64,000 bases of DNA. Origin: Bacillus_I endophytica_A (GTDB lineage: Bacteria; Bacillota; Bacilli; Bacillales; Bacillaceae_H). Position 1 is the first letter of the stretch; each line of letters begins with the position of its first letter. Where the stretch lies: positions 1 to 64,000 of the forward strand of contig NZ_JALAMS010000026.1 in assembly GCF_026790145.1 (NCBI RefSeq). Direction: 5' to 3'. Positions 60,971 through 64,000 of this stretch are shown here, in pieces. Under the pieces are notes generated by a model, which was not told the origin of the DNA, did not search any database, and worked only from the letters and a program-made list of their open reading frames with translations. The position numbers and the translations under genes were made by a program.

Positions 60971-61882
60971 CTAATACTCCCCTTTAGTTGATGAATTTCC
61001 AATGAATCGATTTAATCCTCTCTTATATTCTTCTATCTCACTACTACCTGTAACAGGATCAATCTGTTCTAAGGAGGAAAGAGAGCTGTTAATGATAAAT
61101 TTACGAGGTGAAGCGTTATCCTGTAATACTTCATCATAAATAAATGTAATAAATTCTAAACACTCTTTCTGTTTCATTTCGTCCGCAACATTGTTCTTCA
61201 CAAAACGTTTCAACGCTGTTGTTACACGGATAAATTCAGTTGAAGAGTGCTCGTCCCTTCGCTCTTCAAATAAAGAAGCGATTACCTCTTCATTAAACAA
61301 GGGACCTTGATTCCCAATGCCTTTTTCCATCATTTCTCTAGTATATTCCATGCAATAATAAACAGCATGTTCAATTGTTAAAGAGGTGTTTAACATTTTA
61401 TTTGTTCTAAGAACATTGTTAAGCATCCCATCAAATAACACAGCTCCATCAAATAATTGGGGATAGTCTGCTTTTGGGAAGATTTGTTGAAATCGTTTAT
61501 ATATCCAATTTAAAGTTGAGATTTTCAGTTCTTCTATATAATGAAAAATCTTTCTTTCGTTCAAGACTAATGTTGTTTCAATAATCTTAGATATGTTATT
61601 TTCCGCTATAAAATGCATCATAAAAATCATTTGTTTCTCAAACATGTGACAATCACTATGGGTATATTCATCCGCTAATTTTTCACGTTGTACGATCATC
61701 GATTCTTGTAAAGTAGACAGCAATGATAATAAAAGTTCACTTTTAGATGAAAAGTATTTATAAAATGTTCCTTTTGAAATACCACTTCGTTCTAGAATGT
61801 CTTGGATGGAAGTATCAAGATATCCTTTTTCTATAAAAAGCTTGTGTGCTTCTTCTAAAATGTCTTGTTGTTTCTTGTTCAT
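60971..61882 (-). CDS. TetR-family regulator (YfiR-like)
   Basis: 303 residues, longer than most TetR proteins, as is YfiR. The HTH is ILEEAHKLFIEKGYLDTSIQ, DILERSGISKGTFYKYFSSK. The C-terminal ligand domain is extended by about 100 residues (ERRDEHSSTEFIRVTTALKR onward). It is divergent from the P450 gene across 233 bases with a near-palindromic operator at 62008-62022, and convergent with the MFS gene. It may control both. Confidence 0.87.
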   Translation of the reverse strand: MNKKQQDILEEAHKLFIEKGYLDTSIQDILERSGISKGTFYKYFSSKSELLLSLLSTLQESMIVQREKLADEYTHSDCHMFEKQMIFMMHFIAENNISKIIETTLVLNERKIFHYIEELKISTLNWIYKRFQQIFPKADYPQLFDGAVLFDGMLNNVLRTNKMLNTSLTIEHAVYYCMEYTREMMEKGIGNQGPLFNEEVIASLFEERRDEHSSTEFIRVTTALKRFVKNNVADEMKQKECLEFITFIYDEVLQDNASPRKFIINSSLSSLEQIDPVTGSSEIEEYKRGLNRFIGNSSTKGEY

Positions 61883-62007
61883 CTTATGACTCCTTTATAC
61901 ATACGTTCTCTTCTATTTAATATATCTCATGTAGCTTTTACATTATAGAATTTTTCTTATCTCTTGATGAATGAATAAAAATAATTATATACTTGTAATA
62001 CAATAAT

Positions 62008-62022
62008 TATACTACTAGTATA
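62008..62022. promoter_or_regulatory. Operator-like palindrome between TetR and P450 genes
   Basis: TATACTACTAGTATA is palindromic except for its centre. A related TATACTTGTAATA lies 15-20 bases to the left. TetR proteins bind such 15-bp palindromes. Confidence 0.55.
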
Positions 62023-62115
62023 AAATTGGACTATCGGTATAATTAAAATTTTTAATTTTTATACTTATAAAGAGATTACAAAAGAAGCATGTAGAAAAAC
62101 AAGGAGCTCTGCTAG

Positions 62116-63385
62116 ATGATGCTCTATGAAAGGAAGATTATGATGGAGAATTCAAATCAACGTTTACCCGAAAAAGAAGTATTAGGCTTACTTAGTGGCA
62201 AGAATGGTGAAGATCCATTTCCTTTATTCGCCCAACTTCGAGAAATAGGGCCTGTTATCTCTATTCCATCTCCACTACCTGGTACAAATCATCAAGCATG
62301 GATGGTTACACGTATGGAAGAAGCCATGCAGCTATTAAAAGATCATACTCACTTCACTGTGGACCAAAGTACAATTGAAGGCCAAGTGGATATTCGGAAA
62401 GGTAACAGTGACGCCTCTGCTCCTCCTACCTTTTTAACTGGAAAATCAATGCTTTCCGTTGACAATCCTGATCATAAACGATTGCGTAGACTTGTATCAA
62501 AAGCTTTTACACCACGTTATATGGAAAGCTTGCGTCCTCGCGTCCAGAAAATTGCTGATGAATTGCTTGATCAAGTTATCGATAAAGGTGAAATGGATAT
62601 TGTGAAAGACTACGCTTATCCGTTACCAATTAACGTGATTTCTGACATGCTTGGCGTGCCTCAAGCAGATCAAGGAAAAATTCACAAATGGTCTTCAGCC
62701 ATTGCACATGGTTTAGGGCTAGGAAGAAAAGAACCAGGAGTTGCAGAACAAATAAAAGCTTTCGGCGAATATATCGCAAAGCTTGTCGAAGACAAGCGTC
62801 ACCATCCTAGCGATGACTTAATTAGTCAGCTGATTGCGATTGAAGAAGAGGGAGATAAACTTAGCATAGAAGAGCTTCTTTCAATGATTTCTCTATTAAT
62901 TTTTGCTGGACATGAGACAACTTCAAACCTGATCGCAAACGGGACTTTAATATTACTAGATCGCCCAGATCAGCTTGAAAAGCTTAAGAAAGATGCTAAC
63001 TTAGTTCCCTCAGCTGTAGAGGAATTGCTTACCTGCCACAATAGCAGGACCTCGCTTTGCTACTGAAGATATTGAATTTGCGGGGCAGCAAATTACTAAA
63101 GGAGACATGGTTATTCCAATATTAAAATCAGCAAACCGAGATGAACTCAAATTTGCAGATTCAGAAGATCTCGATGTGACACGCGAAATTAAACAACATC
63201 TTGCTTTTGGACATGGCATTCATTCATGCCTAGGTGCACCGTTAGCTCGTATAGAAGGAGACGTTGCATTTTCTACTCTTTTAAAACGTATGCCTAATCT
63301 ACGACTCAGCGTTCCTAGAGAGAACGTTAACTGGGAGTTCACTTTAAGTTCACAAGGATTATCTTCCCTTCCTGTTGCTTTTTAA
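62116..63385 (+). pseudogene. Cytochrome P450 (CypA/CYP107-like) with a frameshifting deletion
   Basis: The frame from 62116 (a second start, ATG 62140, is equally possible) contains MLSVDNPDHKRLRRLVSKAF, the I-helix FAGHETTSNL and EEL-L at the K-helix. There the sequence jumps: the expected ExxR Arg and the following 4-6 residues are missing and the frame shifts, ending at TGA 63064. The next frame continues PATIAGPRFATEDIEF, KSANRDELKFADSE and the haem loop FGHGIHSCLGAPLAR with its Cys, to the normal C-terminus at 63385. Loss of the ExxR Arg and the frameshift make it non-functional. Length of the repaired protein, about 410 residues, suits soluble bacterial P450s. Confidence 0.87.
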
Positions 63386-63426
63386 TCAAAGTGGCGCAAG
63401 AAAGACACTTTAGCTAGAGATTTATG

Positions 63427-63462
63427 AAAAAAGCACCCTTTGTTAACAAAGGGTGCTTTTTC
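63427..63462. terminator. Terminator between P450 and oxidoreductase genes
   Basis: AAAAAGCACCCTTTG-TTAA-CAAAGGGTGCTTTTT, a near-perfect symmetric stem with T runs on both strands. Confidence 0.88.
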
Positions 63463-63467
63463 TTTTT

Positions 63468-64000
63468 TTACTGAGCTTCTCCTACAACAGAAAAGCGTTG
63501 TTTTATATGTTTTGGATTTTCAATTTCATCAACAACTGCAATGGCATAGTCCCCATAGCTGATATAGCTTTCTCCTTTATTATTTAGGATAAGCTGCTCC
63601 CCACCTATTTTATACTCACCAGTTCTCTTTCCTGTTGGATCAAAAAAAGCAGCTGGACTAAGGTGAGTCCATTTTACATCTTCAGTCTTTTTGAATTCCT
63701 CTAAGCTTTTCCCCATATTTGTAGCTGTTGGAAGATATGCTTCAGGAAAATCAGGAGTGTCAAATAAGCGCGTTTTTTCTTCCTTATCAACATAAAGACT
63801 GCCCGCTCCACCAACAACAATTACTCTTGTATCTGTTCCTTTTAGAGCTTCTATTAATACTCGGCCTGCTTCAATATGCTGCTGTTCTTCTCCATGCGGT
63901 GCGTTGAAAGCATTTACTACTACATCAAATTTTTGAAGATCTTCTTTCTTTAAGTCGAAAATATTTTTTTCTAGAACATCTACTTCTTTATTTTCTATCT
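63468..64000 (-). CDS. NAD(P)-binding Rossmann protein, partial
   Basis: The frame is open from the window's right edge to the stop at 63468 (177 residues visible; the N-terminus with the GxxGxxG loop lies outside). Visible are FDLKKEDLQKFDVVVNAFNA, LIEALKGTDTRVIVVGGAGS, LYVDKEEKTRLFDTPDFPEA and WTHLSPAAFFDPTGKRTGEY. The GGAGS-LYVD and final DYAIAVVDEIENP blocks match the atypical short-chain (NmrA/YwnB-like) NAD(P)H-binding group, often stress-related quinone or disulfide sensors. Substrate unknown. Confidence 0.82.
   Translation of the reverse strand, partial: IENKEVDVLEKNIFDLKKEDLQKFDVVVNAFNAPHGEEQQHIEAGRVLIEALKGTDTRVIVVGGAGSLYVDKEEKTRLFDTPDFPEAYLPTATNMGKSLEEFKKTEDVKWTHLSPAAFFDPTGKRTGEYKIGGEQLILNNKGESYISYGDYAIAVVDEIENPKHIKQRFSVVGEAQ

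Noticed and set aside
1..64000. CRISPR array, prophage, integrative element, rRNA or tRNA genes.
   Set aside because: No regularly spaced repeats, integrase, transposase, capsid or portal genes, or clover-leaf sequences were found. The hairpin families are single and dispersed.

Overview
The window is 64 kb of AT-rich DNA from a Gram-positive, low-GC bacterium, most likely a spore-forming member of the Bacillaceae. Supporting signs are GGAGG-type ribosome binding sites, class III fructose-bisphosphatase, a GerAB-type germinant permease, a manR-manP-manA cluster in the Bacillus subtilis order, a Bacillus-type SOS-controlled UvrX polymerase with a YolD partner, an FbpB-like protein, a CypA-like P450 and a YfiR/YfiS-like pair. 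It looks chromosomal. I see no rRNA, tRNA, CRISPR array, transposase or phage structural gene, but many genes are broken.

Region 0.3-21.5 kb is the most distinctive. A rifampicin phosphotransferase (308-2923) lies next to a decayed copy of its own 5' end. Then come a stand-alone GlmU-type uridylyltransferase, a secreted DUF3500 protein, a GH18 hydrolase, a three-domain GH18-like/deacetylase/glycosyltransferase fusion, a small exported-type protein, an acyltransferase, an OmpR-type two-component system, a decayed second histidine kinase, a ribbon-helix-helix protein, a secreted repeat protein, an L,D-transpeptidase and a class D beta-lactamase. Six promoters here share one layout: TTTTCA repeated at exactly 11 bp, then 10 bp, then a -10 hexamer. 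They precede the GlmU-like gene, DUF3500, the 12.0-12.3 kb gene (which may lead into the fusion synthase), the acyltransferase, the repeat protein and the L,D-transpeptidase. Tandem repeats at 11 bp suit an OmpR-family activator, and the only such regulator visible (15194-15868) sits in the middle of them. I infer a cell-envelope regulon making and remodelling a poly-N-acetylglucosamine-like polymer and peptidoglycan cross-links.

Region 21.9-34.6 kb holds core and accessory genes: fbp, a CapD/Ggt-like gamma-glutamyltransferase, a divergent EamA transporter/MocR regulator pair with an operator palindrome, an orphan GerAB permease, a DUF3231 protein, a DUF817 gene broken by an amber codon, and a DUF2975/XRE pair. 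Region 34.9-39.9 kb is the mannose operon with a cre-like site at the manP promoter.

Region 40-54.7 kb mixes small metabolic and regulatory genes with several pseudogenes (copper-binding four-helix protein, RsbR-like, UvrX, LysR). It also has a methyltransferase behind a consensus promoter and a 30-bp palindrome, and an exported protein with four NlpC/P60 domains of which only one keeps its catalytic Cys. Region 54.7-64 kb has an FbpB-like mini-gene with a Fur-like box, a short YolD-like gene, acetyltransferases, a metallo-hydrolase beside an Lrp regulator, and an MFS/TetR pair beside a broken P450. A partial NAD(P)-binding protein gene runs off the right edge.
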